Source: Dendrocalamus latiflorus
Lineage: Eukaryota; Streptophyta; Magnoliopsida; Poales; Poaceae
Length of the DNA: 64,000 bases
Direction: 5' to 3'
Assembly (NCBI GenBank): GCA_017311315.1
Contig: CM029660.1
Coordinates: 12,759,430 to 12,823,429, forward strand
The notes below the pieces were generated by a model. The model did no database searches and was not told the DNA's origin. It saw only the letters and a program-made list of their open reading frames with translations. This document shows, one piece after another, positions 12,374 to 21,752 of the stretch. Position 1 is the first letter of the stretch. Every line of letters starts with the position of its first letter. The position numbers and the translations under genes were made by a program.

Positions 12374-12917
12374 CAGGCTTGAAGAAGACGGAGAGCCCAA
12401 AATCGATTGCCTTGAGCGAGAGGTCATCGTCCTTGTTGACAAGCAGGAAGTTCTCAGGCTTGAGGTCCCGGTGCATGACCCCTAGCGAGTGGCAGGCCTC
12501 GACGACCCCGACGATGATCCGCGTGAGCTCGGCGGCCTTGCGCTCGCTGTAGTGGCCGCGCTCTATGATGCGGTCGAAGAGCTCGCCGCCGGCGCAGAGC
12601 TCCATGACGATGTGCATGTAGAGCTGGTCCTCGTAGGCGCCCTTGATGGCAACGACGTTCCTATGGCCGGAGAGGTGGTGCATGATCTGGATCTCGCGGC
12701 GCACGTCCTCGATGTCCTCCTTGGTGATGAGCTTGCGCTTGGAGATGGACTTGCAGGCGTAGTCGACCCCCGTGGCTAGCTCGGTGCAGAGGTAGGTGGT
12801 GCTGAACTGCCCCTGCCCGAGCTTCCTGCCGAGCGCGTAGAGGTCGCGGAGGTTAGGGGTACGGTGTCCGAGCACCGACCCGAGGTCGGGCGGCGCACCC
12901 GCCCCACCGCGCCTCAT
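12374..12917 (-). pseudogene. First-exon fragment of a calcium-dependent protein kinase (CDPK)
   Basis: The minus-strand ORF encodes the N-terminal lobe and catalytic loop of a CDPK. It begins LYALGRKLGQGQF and continues through the ATP-binding Lys (YACKSISKRK), EDVRREIQIMHHL, ELCAGGELFDRII, HRDLKPENFLL and the DFG in IDFGLSVFFKPG. It stops at a consensus donor (GTGAGC at 12373), exactly where CDPK genes commonly have their first intron. No exon with the rest of the kinase, the autoinhibitory segment or the EF hands follows. The glycine loop reads GQGQFSTT where GQGQFGTT is usual. The upstream frame stays open to 13598 through a GC-rich minisatellite giving Pro/Ser-rich sequence, with no Met-Gly myristoylation start. 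I infer a captured exon that cannot make a kinase by itself but could donate a 5' exon to a chimeric transcript with the downstream Sec20 exons. Confidence 0.8.
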
Positions 12918-12974
12918 GGCGGCGGGCGGCGCCGACGCGGGGGGCGTGTAGGCGTCCGTCGTGGCTGCTGCTGC

Positions 12975-13500
12975 TGCGAGCGGCGTGGCCTGGCAGGAGG
13001 GCTTCTTCGGCGAGGGCGGAGCGGAGGGGTGGAGGAGGAGGAGGCGGCGGCGGAGTGGAGGAGCGGGGGAGGAGGCGACGGCGGAGCGGAGGGGTGGGGG
13101 AGGAGGAGGCAGCGGACGAGCGGGGGAGGAGGCGGCGGCGGAGCGGGGGAGGAGGCGGCGACAGAGCGGAGGGGTGGGGGAGTAGGAGGCGGCGGCGCGG
13201 GGTGGGGAGGAGGAGGAGGCGGTGGCCGAGTGGAGGAGCGGGGCAGGCGGCGGAAGAGGAGGAGGGAGGGGAGGAGGCGGCGGCGCGGGGTGGGGAGAAG
13301 GAGGAGGCGGCGGTGGAGCGGGGCAGGCGGCGGCGGATGAGGAGGGAGGGGAGGAGGCGGCAGAGAAATCAGAGGGGAGGAGGCACACAGGTTCGGTGGG
13401 GGAGGCAGGCGGCGGCGGAGAAGGAGGGAGGGGAGGAGGCGGCGGAGAAATTAGAGGGGAGCGCACGGGTTCGCCAGGGGGGAGGCAGGCGCACGGGTTA
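12975..13500. repeat. GC-rich degenerate minisatellite (CGCCGCCTCCTCC type)
   Basis: Irregular repeats of GGAGGAGGCGGCGG on the plus strand (CCGCCGCCTCCTCC on the minus strand). A similar block lies in the same relative place, just inside the 5' end, of the second Helitron (33.53-33.99 kb). Both are preceded by GGTGAACCCGTG-like sequence. Confidence 0.7.
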
Positions 13501-13559
13501 GGTTGGAGGGGGATGATGTGCATGATCCAGATGATTTTGGCCTTAGGATCTTCAATGAG

Positions 13560-13805
13560 TGAGGATAGCAAGTTCGAAATTCTGTCTCGATAGGACATGG
13601 ATTTCTATTCCTATGAAATTCATAAATGAAAATGAAGTAGTTAATGGGAGGGCTACCATTATCTTTTTTCTTGTATGTGTTCCTAAGAGAAGGAATTTGT
13701 CCATTTCATGTTTCGAGGTCTCAAAAAAAGGGCGTGGAAACAGATAGAAACTCTTGAATGGAAATTGAAAAGAAATGTAGCCCCAGTTCCTTCGGAAATG
13801 GTAAA
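13560..13805 (-). other. Organelle-like (probably plastid-derived) segment
   Basis: This block (for example GAGAAGGAATTTGTCCATTT, then GGGCGTGGAAAC and CCAGTTCCTTCGGAAATGG) reads like grass plastid DNA of group II intron type, judged from memory. Local composition differs from the GC-rich repeat beside it. I cannot assign the exact plastid locus. It lies just inside the 5' end of Helitron A. Confidence 0.4.
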
Positions 13806-13991
13806 AATAACCACTGCTTAACTTAATTAGAGAGAAGAAGGCTTGAGGAGAGATCCAGGCCATTCATTTGTATGAAGTTGGATTACTTTGGTACACAAAT
13901 TTGGGTGGACTTAGATTAGGCATGACTGTGGGGGTGGTTGAGGGGGTGGATTTAGTAAAGAAAATTTTGGTGTATTATAGAGGGGTAGAGA

Positions 13992-14979
13992 TACACTGCC
14001 ATCAGTTATGTTGAAGTATTGATGATAAAAATTACTGGACACATTACTATGTATCATCATATAGCTTGAAAATTATATATGTTGTTATATGTATGGTGAA
14101 ATAATGAACCCCAATTATTTTCATTGGTTCCGCCCCTGCTCGCAACCATCGTTGGAGAGGGTAAGTGATTTATTGTTTTGTTGTCTGAGTTTGTTCCATA
14201 ACTACGTAACTCTTTTTTGATAGATAGCAAACACCTAAATAATTGGTAGGTGAAAATAACAGAAGCATTTGTTCTAGAAGCAGCTAGCACATGCTATATT
14301 GTTGGATTGCATTCCAACGGTATTGCAGTTTTATCACGTTTCATTGCATGATATATGTTTTGTATGTTTCAACAAGTTTTAAATATCAAGTTTGCAGGTT
14401 TTAGCAAGTTTCAATAAGTTTTAAGTTCTAGATTTCAGAAGATTTCAGTAAGTTTCAAGTTTAAAGGTCTAAATTCAGGAAAGTTCCATAAATTTCAAGT
14501 TTTCAAATACCATATTTCAACAAGTTTCAACTAGTTTTCATGTTCGAAAATGTTATGTTTCAGCAAATTTTAACTAATTTCAAGTTTAAAAATGCTATGT
14601 TTTAGTAAGTTTCAACAAATTCATTGATGGTTCAAATTTCAAATAAAAATTTATGTCTGTGTCATACAAGTTTCAAAATATAGAGCAAGTTTCACAGAGT
14701 TCCAAGCGAAGTTAGTTTTGCGCAAAACACTATAGCGATCTTTAGTTTTCTGAAATGTTTTGGAGATTTCACCGGTACAAAGAAAATTGCCGTTTTAGCT
14801 AATTTTTGAGTACTACTCCCTGAAAAACTAGGTCCTCCACACCCAAGAAAGTTCATGATGTTGCAATAGTATCGTGAATTTCACCCATGGCCGGCAACCG
14901 AATGGAAGTACTTCCAAATGGAGGTAGTATGGGTGCCTACAATTTTCACTTTTTATACATGCACTTCTGGACGCGGCGT
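13992..14979. other. AT-rich spacer with CAAGTTTCAA-type repeats
   Basis: Positions 14330-14700 hold many degenerate copies of CAAGTTTCAACAAGTTT with 20-40 bp spacing. No coding motif was seen. Confidence 0.6.
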
Positions 14980-15558
14980 CTAATGAGGCGGTAGCTGGCC
15001 GACGCCCATCGTCGGGTCGGTGTCCGAGCGGCAGACCGGGCACGTCGAGTGCTCAGCCAGCCACGGGTCGATGCACTGCACGTGGTAAAGGTGCAGGCAC
15101 ACCGGCAGCAGCCGCACCATCTCTCCAAGCTGGAACGCACCGAGGCACACTGAGCACGTCGCGGCCGCCTCCTCGTCGCCGTCCGTCAGGTTGTGCTTCA
15201 CCGACTGTGTGTACCTGAAAGCCGGGAGGCTGGCCGTCGGGTTGGGGAAGCTTGGGCGGTCCCAGGCGCTACGCAGCTGCTCGTCGTCGCGCTGTTCTGG
15301 TGGCGGCCTCGGGCTCGTCCGAGCGTTTTCAGCAGAAGCGGCGGCGGTGGCAACGCCATCGCTGCTGTACCCCTGGCGGCATTTGCACACGGTAGCTATG
15401 ACGAGCAGGGAGGCCACGACGGCGATGACGCCGGCGAAGAACCTACCGGAAAGCCCATCATCGGACGGCGGCGGCGGCCATGGCAACGACGGCGGAATCG
15501 GCGGAAATGGTGGTAGAGGTGGTAAATAGGGGGGCGAGTCCGGCGGCGAGTATGGCAT
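14980..15558 (-). CDS. RING-H2 finger protein, ATL-type E3 ubiquitin ligase (paralogue)
   Basis: A 192-residue single-exon ORF. It has a proline-rich N-terminus (about 1-35), a hydrophobic membrane segment (FFAGVIAVVASLLVIATVC, about 40-58), a basic patch (KCRQGY), a variable linker, and then RYTQSVKHNLTDGDEEA. It ends with a complete RING-H2 (about 135-176): CSVC, VCLHLYH, QCIDPW and CPVC. The finger block LGAFQLGEMVRLLPVC is identical to that of 5888-6475, and similarity continues past the stop codon (GTGCATG about 25 bp on), so the two are tandem duplicates. The predicted role is membrane-anchored E3 ligase activity; the substrate is unknown. The start at 15558 precedes the only membrane segment, and a TATA box lies 46 bp upstream. 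Helitron A separates the two copies. Confidence 0.85.
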   Translation of the reverse strand: MPYSPPDSPPYLPPLPPFPPIPPSLPWPPPPSDDGLSGRFFAGVIAVVASLLVIATVCKCRQGYSSDGVATAAASAENARTSPRPPPEQRDDEQLRSAWDRPSFPNPTASLPAFRYTQSVKHNLTDGDEEAAATCSVCLGAFQLGEMVRLLPVCLHLYHVQCIDPWLAEHSTCPVCRSDTDPTMGVGQLPPH

Positions 15559-15603
15559 GGGTGAAACTAGCTAATTAGTACATAGTAACCGTTTGGTGCG
15601 CGG

Positions 15604-15613
15604 TTTTATTATA
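15604..15613 (-). promoter_or_regulatory. TATA box of the 14980-15558 RING gene
   Basis: TATAATAAAA on the minus strand, followed by GCACCAAACGG and TAATTAGCTA blocks as in the paralogue. Confidence 0.55.
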
Positions 15614-15991
15614 CGAGTCTTGAGAAAACTACTATGTACTCCTACTATGTAACCTCGAAGATAATTCTGAGGCCAAGAAGGTTAATTTCGGCGTAGTTTC
15701 CTTTGTTAACACGAGGTGGTACTACATATGGCGATTAGCCTGAGGATATTTGCTTGTCCGCACGTTGAATGGAGGCGCATCTAACGTATTTGCCTAGACA
15801 CACCGCCAAGACGTACTTGTGTCGAACACTGCAAACTGGCGGACACTTCCGCTGTGTTCATTTGTTGCTGCACATTGAGAAAAACCTTTTCTTTACTTAA
15901 CGACTAGAATGTGTTTCGGTAAATTACCAATATTTTGCATTGTCCATCAGCTAAAAAATGTTTTTTTGCGGTGCATCCAATCAGTACTGTG

Positions 15992-16174
15992 CATAGTTTT
16001 AAATCTCCGGCTATAGCTGCCGCTATAGCCCGCTATAGCTGTTTTAGACAGATGAAGCTATTTGAGTCCATGTATAATTTAGCCGCTATAGCCCGCTATA
16101 GTCTCATTTAGCTCCGCTATTAGCTGTTTGAGAAGTCATCCGCTAAACGTCATAGCCGGAGATTTAAAACACTG
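15992..16174. mobile_element. hAT-type MITE, 183 bp
   Basis: The ends CATAGTTTTAAATCTCC and (complement) CAGTGTTTTAAATCTCC form a terminal inverted repeat continuing into CGGCTAT. The flanks are perfect 8-bp direct repeats GTACTGTG at 15984-15991 and 16175-16182. The interior consists of GCTATAGCCCGCTATAG repeats. The 8-bp duplication and CA-type ends indicate the hAT superfamily. Confidence 0.85.
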
Positions 16175-16607
16175 GTACTGTGTGACGATCCTGGGAAGAA
16201 CTAGCGGTTTGGAGATAAAAATGGGTAGGGATTGAGGGGGAAGGTGGAGACTGGGAACAAACAGAATTGATAGATTGCGGAATTCATATTCAGTTCCGAG
16301 TCTCCAGTACACGCAACGGGGGCTTACATGACGCCTCCGATCAGCACACCAATTCCACACGGCAACCACACAATTACTTAATCTTGGTTCTCCTCCTCGT
16401 CTGGCTCTACTTCTGCTTCCTTGTCTTCACGCCGACCACGACCTTTGCCTTCACGCCTCTGCCTTCGACCGTATCGAACTCCGCGGAGCGCATTACCTCC
16501 TCCACCTCGTCGTGCTGACCCTCTCCCACATCATCCCTGGCCGCCGTTGTCGCTACAACTCCCCTCGCCATGTGCCTCCATGCCGCCATAGTGGCTGCCG
16601 ACGCTAA
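16175..16607. other. CT-rich spacer
   Basis: ORFs at 16267-16518 and on the minus strand are low-complexity. This sequence continues after the next element at 17626-17807, so it was one block before that insertion. No gene is recognised. Confidence 0.4.
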
Positions 16608-17622
16608 GAGCAACTCCAGCAGTAGTCCTCAAAACAGGGTCTCTACTTTTCATTTGAGGGCTCCCCCTATTTTTGAGGGCCCTGTTTTCTGGGCTGCACT
16701 CCAGCAGGAGCCCTCAAAACAGGGCCCCTACTTCCCAATTCCCTCTATTTCCTCACACACTATATGCATATGTATGGGACAAAAGCACAATACACAATAA
16801 AATATTTATGATTTCACAATGAGGGACAATATTTAAATATATGAATTCAAATACGAATATTCAAATTTAAATTCAAATTTATTCCGAATTTAAATTGAAA
16901 GCACAAAGTTCATCACATAACATTCAAATTTGTTCCGAATTCAAATATGAATTCAAATACGAATATTCAAATTTAAATTCAAATTTATTCCGAATTTAAA
17001 TTGAAAGCACAAATATGAATTCAAATACAAATATTCAAATTTAAATTCAAATTTGTTCCGAATTTAAATTGAAAGCACAAAGTTCATCACATAATATTCA
17101 AATTTAAATTCAAATTTGTTCTGAATTCAAATACGAATATTCAAATACGAATTGAAATACGAATATTCAAATTTAAATTCAAATTTGTTCCGAATTTAAA
17201 TTGAAAGCACAAAGTTCATCACATAACATTCAAATTTAAATTCAAATTTGTTCCGAATTCAAATACGAATATTCAAATTTGTTCTGAATTTAAATTGAAA
17301 GCACAAAGTTCATCACATAACATTCAAATTTAAATTCAAATTTGTTCCGAATTCAAATATGAATTCAAATACGAATATTCAAATACGAATATTCAAATTT
17401 GTTCCGAATTTAAATTGAAAGCACAAATGTTCCACAAAAAACGAGAAAGCTGAAAAATGAGAGCCGGAGTAGGGGCCCCTAGGAATGAGGGCTTGGAGGC
17501 CTCATTTGAGAGGCCTCCTATTTTTGAGAGCCAAGTAGGGGCCCTGTTGGAGTTCAGTTTTTTGTTCTGGCTCTCAAATATGAGGTTTGAGGGCTCAAGT
17601 AGGGGCCCTGCTGGAGTTGCTC
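16608..17622. mobile_element. Harbinger/Tourist-like non-autonomous element, 1.0 kb
   Basis: Terminal inverted repeats GAGCAACTCCAGCAG (16608-16622) and CTGCTGGAGTTGCTC (17608-17622) are flanked by TAA direct repeats (16605-16607 and 17623-17625), the 3-bp target of PIF/Harbinger elements. Subterminal GGGCCCCTAC and TTTGAGGGCTC motifs occur at both ends. The centre is an AT-rich tandem array. No transposase is present. Confidence 0.75.
16830..17425. repeat. AT-rich tandem array inside the Harbinger-like element
   Basis: Repeats built from AATTTAAATTCAAATTTGTT, CCGAATTTAAATTGAAAGCAC and AAAGTTCATCACATAACATT, about 60-120 bp per higher-order unit with unit shuffling (AAATACGAATATTC blocks added or lost). 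Confidence 0.85.
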
Positions 17623-17807
17623 TAACTCACCTGGGGCCGCTCCCGGCCAAGCCGAGCCCACCTCTAGCTTCCCCATGTCGAAGCCATGCCCATGCGCCTG
17701 TCGATTCAAACCCGCCGTCACCGGAGTGCGTCGCCGCCAATGTCGTCGCACTGCCGTTCTGCTCACTTCCGGCCCTTTCTCCATCGTGTGCCATGCGCCG
17801 TGATGTG

Positions 17808-20577
17808 TGAAACAACCTGAATTTTGAAAACAATTTGAATTTTGTCAAATATTTGATTTCACGCGAATCCTAATCCAATTTCGCATCTTCTTCACTCTTT
17901 GCCGCCTTCCCTCACTGGTCCTGCTCCTCCTCAGCCCACTTGTGTCAAGTCTCGGTTGTCGCCACTATTTACCGTTCGACAAATATCGGAAGACGATGTA
18001 CTGCTGCGATTTTTGCCATTGCCTTTCTCTTGATCCTCAGCCAATCATCGTAGCAACCTGGTCAGTCGATCGTACCATCTTTTCCTGAGCCTTTGACACC
18101 TCATTAATTTCCCTTGGCTTGCGCCGAACTCCTGGGCTGGACTTTGCCACCGCCGCCTCATTGCTTTCTCTCACGGCCGACCACCCCAAGCTGCAATATT
18201 TGACCACCGCTCCTAACGCTCTTAGCCTCCATGTGCACCCGCCATCTCTCTTGAACAAGCATGGTGGCCACCTCGCCTCCCCGTTCGCTCACCGTCTCAC
18301 CGACCTCTCTGCTCCCTCTCTGCTCTCACCCTCTCATAGCCGACCTGATATTCCCCTTAGCTTTTGATAGCCGCAATGTCGTGCCCGAGGAAGCACCAAA
18401 TATCTTCACCGCCAGCCGCGCCGTGCCCTCCCGTGCCTTCCCGACCCTTGCCATGCGCCGCCGCCATGACCTATGTACTGCGCCAAACCACCTTCTTCAT
18501 GCTATTTAAACCCTCAAACCCTCCATTCGAAAGCACCGGTACCCGAGGTGAGCCACCCACCCTCAATTGCTAAGGCGACCAAAGCTCCGCTGGCAATCAT
18601 CGAAAAACCCAAAGTAAGCCTCGAATTCAATTCTATCGATTTGGCCTGTTACAGTTTGATTACCTTTGCCCGTAGCTTCCTCAAGCCCCAAGCAATACTC
18701 CCGAAGTAAGGCCCTAGCTTTCCGAGCCCTCCAATGCACTAGCGACTAGCGCTGCTGCATAGCCATGGGAGGACACCGTGGGCAGCTTGACTCAGCCATC
18801 CCCAACCCAAACCACCACACCCCTAAGCTTCCCCTACTCCTAGAGATGCTCAATTGCAAATGTTTTTGTCCTATAACCCGCCATTAACCCCTGTGCCATT
18901 CAAAAGTCCCGAAGAGGGAAGACCTCACTGTCGACGCTCGCTTAACTTCTAGCAGCTCTCGAGCCCAGAAATGGAATCCTCGTGGCCACAGGAACCCACC
19001 CATGGTCACAAATTGTTGTTTCGATCACGGATTCTCCGACCGCTCTACCGCTTGAACTCTCCGACTGCTCCACCGCTTGAACTCTCTGATCACCTTGTAA
19101 TCGAGAGGGGCTTTGACCGCTCCGCTTCGAGTCTTGAGCAAACACCACTTGTACGCCGTCCGATGCTCTGAAGCCACTCAAACATCATCTGATGCTCTTA
19201 AACCGCTTGAACAGTGTCCGATCTTTTAAGCCACTCAGATGCCATCTGATCTTTTAAGCCACTCAGATGCTGCCCAATCTCCGCAGCCACTCGAACATCA
19301 TCCGATCTTCATAGCGACTAGTTCACTGTCCAATCTCCACCAACTTCATGCTCGAAGTCGAACTTCGACCGTCCATTCGACTTTGTAGTCTTACTCGAGA
19401 CCACTTGAGTACTCATAACTCCTCTATTATCTGAGTACACAACGACAACCCGATAAGGACTAAATTCGCTATGAATAGTAAAACCCGCGATGAACAGTAC
19501 CAGATTCATTACTGTTACAGAACACTAAAATATATATAAACATCCATTTCGATCATTTGAACCCATCTACCCATTTCTGCACTCCGTTTTCCCATACCAG
19601 CCCTCTTGTAATCCCTAAACATATTTTATTTGGTTTTACTTCTTTATTTTCTCTCTTTTTATTCCTAGCTCAATTCTTCGAGCATGGAATTGATTTGTTT
19701 CTTTTGCTTTGCGCTAGCACATGACGTCGTAGACCAGCCAACCTAAGAAGGAGAAGCTCAAGTTCAAGCTCAAGAATAAGAAGAATACGAAATCGTAGAA
19801 TACATTGATCCGCAAGGTAAGTTACATGTTTTTGATCTTGTTGAACCTATATTCCTTTAATTATTTATTTATCAGTATTTTTCATTATGTTATTTATGCA
19901 CTGATATTTCTTGTATAATAAATGTTTAGAATGACTTGATACTAGTTATGTCCTACCACTTGAAAAAGCCGTGTTTTATTTGATAGTCATATTCACCTTG
20001 ATGGTAAAAGAAGCTGTGTTTAATGGGTGATTTCAATTGCGAGGCATAAGAAGATTTGGAAATATTGCAGTTTGGTAATCAAGATGTTGAAACCCTAAAT
20101 TCCTTTAGAAGTATTTGATTTGTTATCTTGTTTTAAATTCAAAAATATTTACAATTAAAACGTCATCCACATAAAATGTTAAAACCCATTTGTCCCCATC
20201 TCTTGGAAATCCTGGCATATAATTAAATAGCGTTTCCCCATGTGACTTGTTGAGTATGGTTGGCTATACTCAGTCTTGCTTCATTTTCACAAAAGCTGAG
20301 ATCAGAAGAAGAAAAGACATTTCAAGATTTTGTGTTAGGGTTACGACCGAACTCAAGCATTACTGTGGGAGTTTTCTTTGGATATTCTGATTGTAAGTTA
20401 AGTTTTGGGCTTGGACTCCTGTTAAATTACTAAAGTTGACCATTAGGTCTATATTTTAATCAAATTAACCCTTGTAAATATTCGTGAGCAGGCATGATAC
20501 CCCTGTTATCCGCAACGGAACTCCTGGGCTATTGTGGGACGTACGACGGCCCTATTCGCGGAAATGGGGGTATTACA
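17808..20577 (+). mobile_element. Probable solo LTR, 2.8 kb, Gypsy-like long-LTR family
   Basis: It begins TGAAACAACCTG and ends GGGGGTATTACA, with flanks ATGTG (17803-17807) and ATATG (20578-20582), a 5-bp duplication with one mismatch. No pol gene is inside. It contains a degenerate repeat (CCACTCAGATGCCATCTGAT type) at 19180-19320. Layout (CT-rich leader, then AT-rich, then a motif-poor tail) resembles the LTR-like blocks at 29.9-32.8 and 42.4-57.2 kb. Confidence 0.5.
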
Positions 20578-21154
20578 ATATGTGCATGAGAATGCATCAT
20601 TCACGTAAATCATCTACAGTTATGGAAACTATCACCGACATAAAAAGTTTCTGTCCTTCGTATTCAAAGCTATATCTGCGCCAATCTGGACATCTTCAGC
20701 ATGCATGCTTGTCACAACCTAGATTTTTATTTAAAACAAGTAAGCGTGCATGTGGAATCCACATCAAAAGCATTGATTATATGTTCAAAAATGAAATGCA
20801 AATTTTGCTCCATACCTCATGACTGAATTTCTCATGAGTCATGTAGTCAGTCACACCTCATGACAGACAACCAAAAAAATTCTATCACATTCTTGAGAAC
20901 AAATAGGATAGCTATGCTAGACCAGAGGTCGAGGAACTAGACCCCTGGCGAAGCATGGTCATTTTGGCCCCTGTGGCAGAGAAATCCCCCTTTTGCCCCC
21001 TTCCCATAAAATTCCCCCTTTGCCCCCCTCGTGCGGACGCCTATCTAGTTGCAGTCGAAGCACCGTGGTTGAAGCGTCATGGTCAAAGTGCCACGGTCGA
21101 AGCCATGGACGAAGCATCGTGGTCGAAGCCGTGGTTGAAGTGCCGTGGTCAAAG
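20578..21154. other. Spacer with GTGGTCGAAG-type minisatellite
   Basis: 20875-20940 matches 25581-25640 closely (ATTCTTGAGAA, GATAGCTATGCTAGA). 21045-21154 holds degenerate repeats of GTGGTCGAAGC. Both appear to be LTR debris of one family. Confidence 0.5.
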
Positions 21155-21752
21155 TAGGACTGGAAAAATAGCTTGAGGCACGCGAGCCAACTTGAGCTTG
21201 TTATGAGCCAAGCCGGCTTGGCTCGAACTCATGCATTTTTTAGCCGAGCGAGCCTCTTTCTCAGCTCGCAAAAAAGTCAAGCCAAGTTTGAGCCGCTTGT
21301 GAGTCAGCTCGTGAGTCGCTTGTGTCTGCTGTCCGCTGTCCACACTCTCTAGTCGGCCATGTACCCCCAACTAAATATAGCTCACGTGACTATGATCCCG
21401 ATCTAAATCTGGCATTCCTCATTTCTCTAACTCTCGTCTTGCCCCAATCCCCTTCCTCTCTTGCCCTGTCCAACACACCACTCACCCTTCTCACCACGCC
21501 GCTTGCCCTGCCCATCGCGCTGCTCTCGCCCTACCCAAGGTTTCCATGGTAGATCTTGTGCTGTACCTATAGATCATCGGAGGCCTAGCGCCTATGGCGG
21601 AGGAGGGTGCATGTGCTCTATGAGGTAGTGAGTGCCAGCCTCAAGGACACGGTGGCACTGCTGGTGAAGGACCCTTGCTGCTCCGCCATCGACAACGACT
21701 ACTTCCTCGATGTTGTCGAGTGATACTTCACCCGATTCGACGATTCCAAAAG

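Larger units (their letters stand above)
8646..13991 (-). mobile_element. Helitron A, 5.3 kb, gene-carrying, with both termini
   Basis: Read on the minus strand, the element starts with TCTCTACCCCTCTATAATAC at 13991 and ends with CTAG at 8649-8646. The imperfect hairpin CCGTAGCGTTAGCACGG lies 8 bp before that end. The flanks are A (13992) and T (8645), as expected for Helitron insertion between A and T. About 95 bp at the 5' end and about 135 bp at the 3' end match the small element at 41.4-41.9 kb, an independent copy that supports both boundaries. No Rep/helicase gene is present, so it is non-autonomous. Its cargo in 5' to 3' order is an organelle-like stretch, a CDPK first exon and a complete Sec20-type gene, all read in the Helitron direction. 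Confidence 0.85.

Noticed and set aside
12489..13501. Long plus-strand Gly/Arg-rich ORFs
   Set aside because: Antisense shadows of the CDPK exon and of the GC-rich minisatellite.
16267..16518. 83-codon plus ORF with a hydrophobic stretch
   Set aside because: In a CT-rich block next to transposons, no homologue recognised, split from its continuation by the Harbinger-like element.
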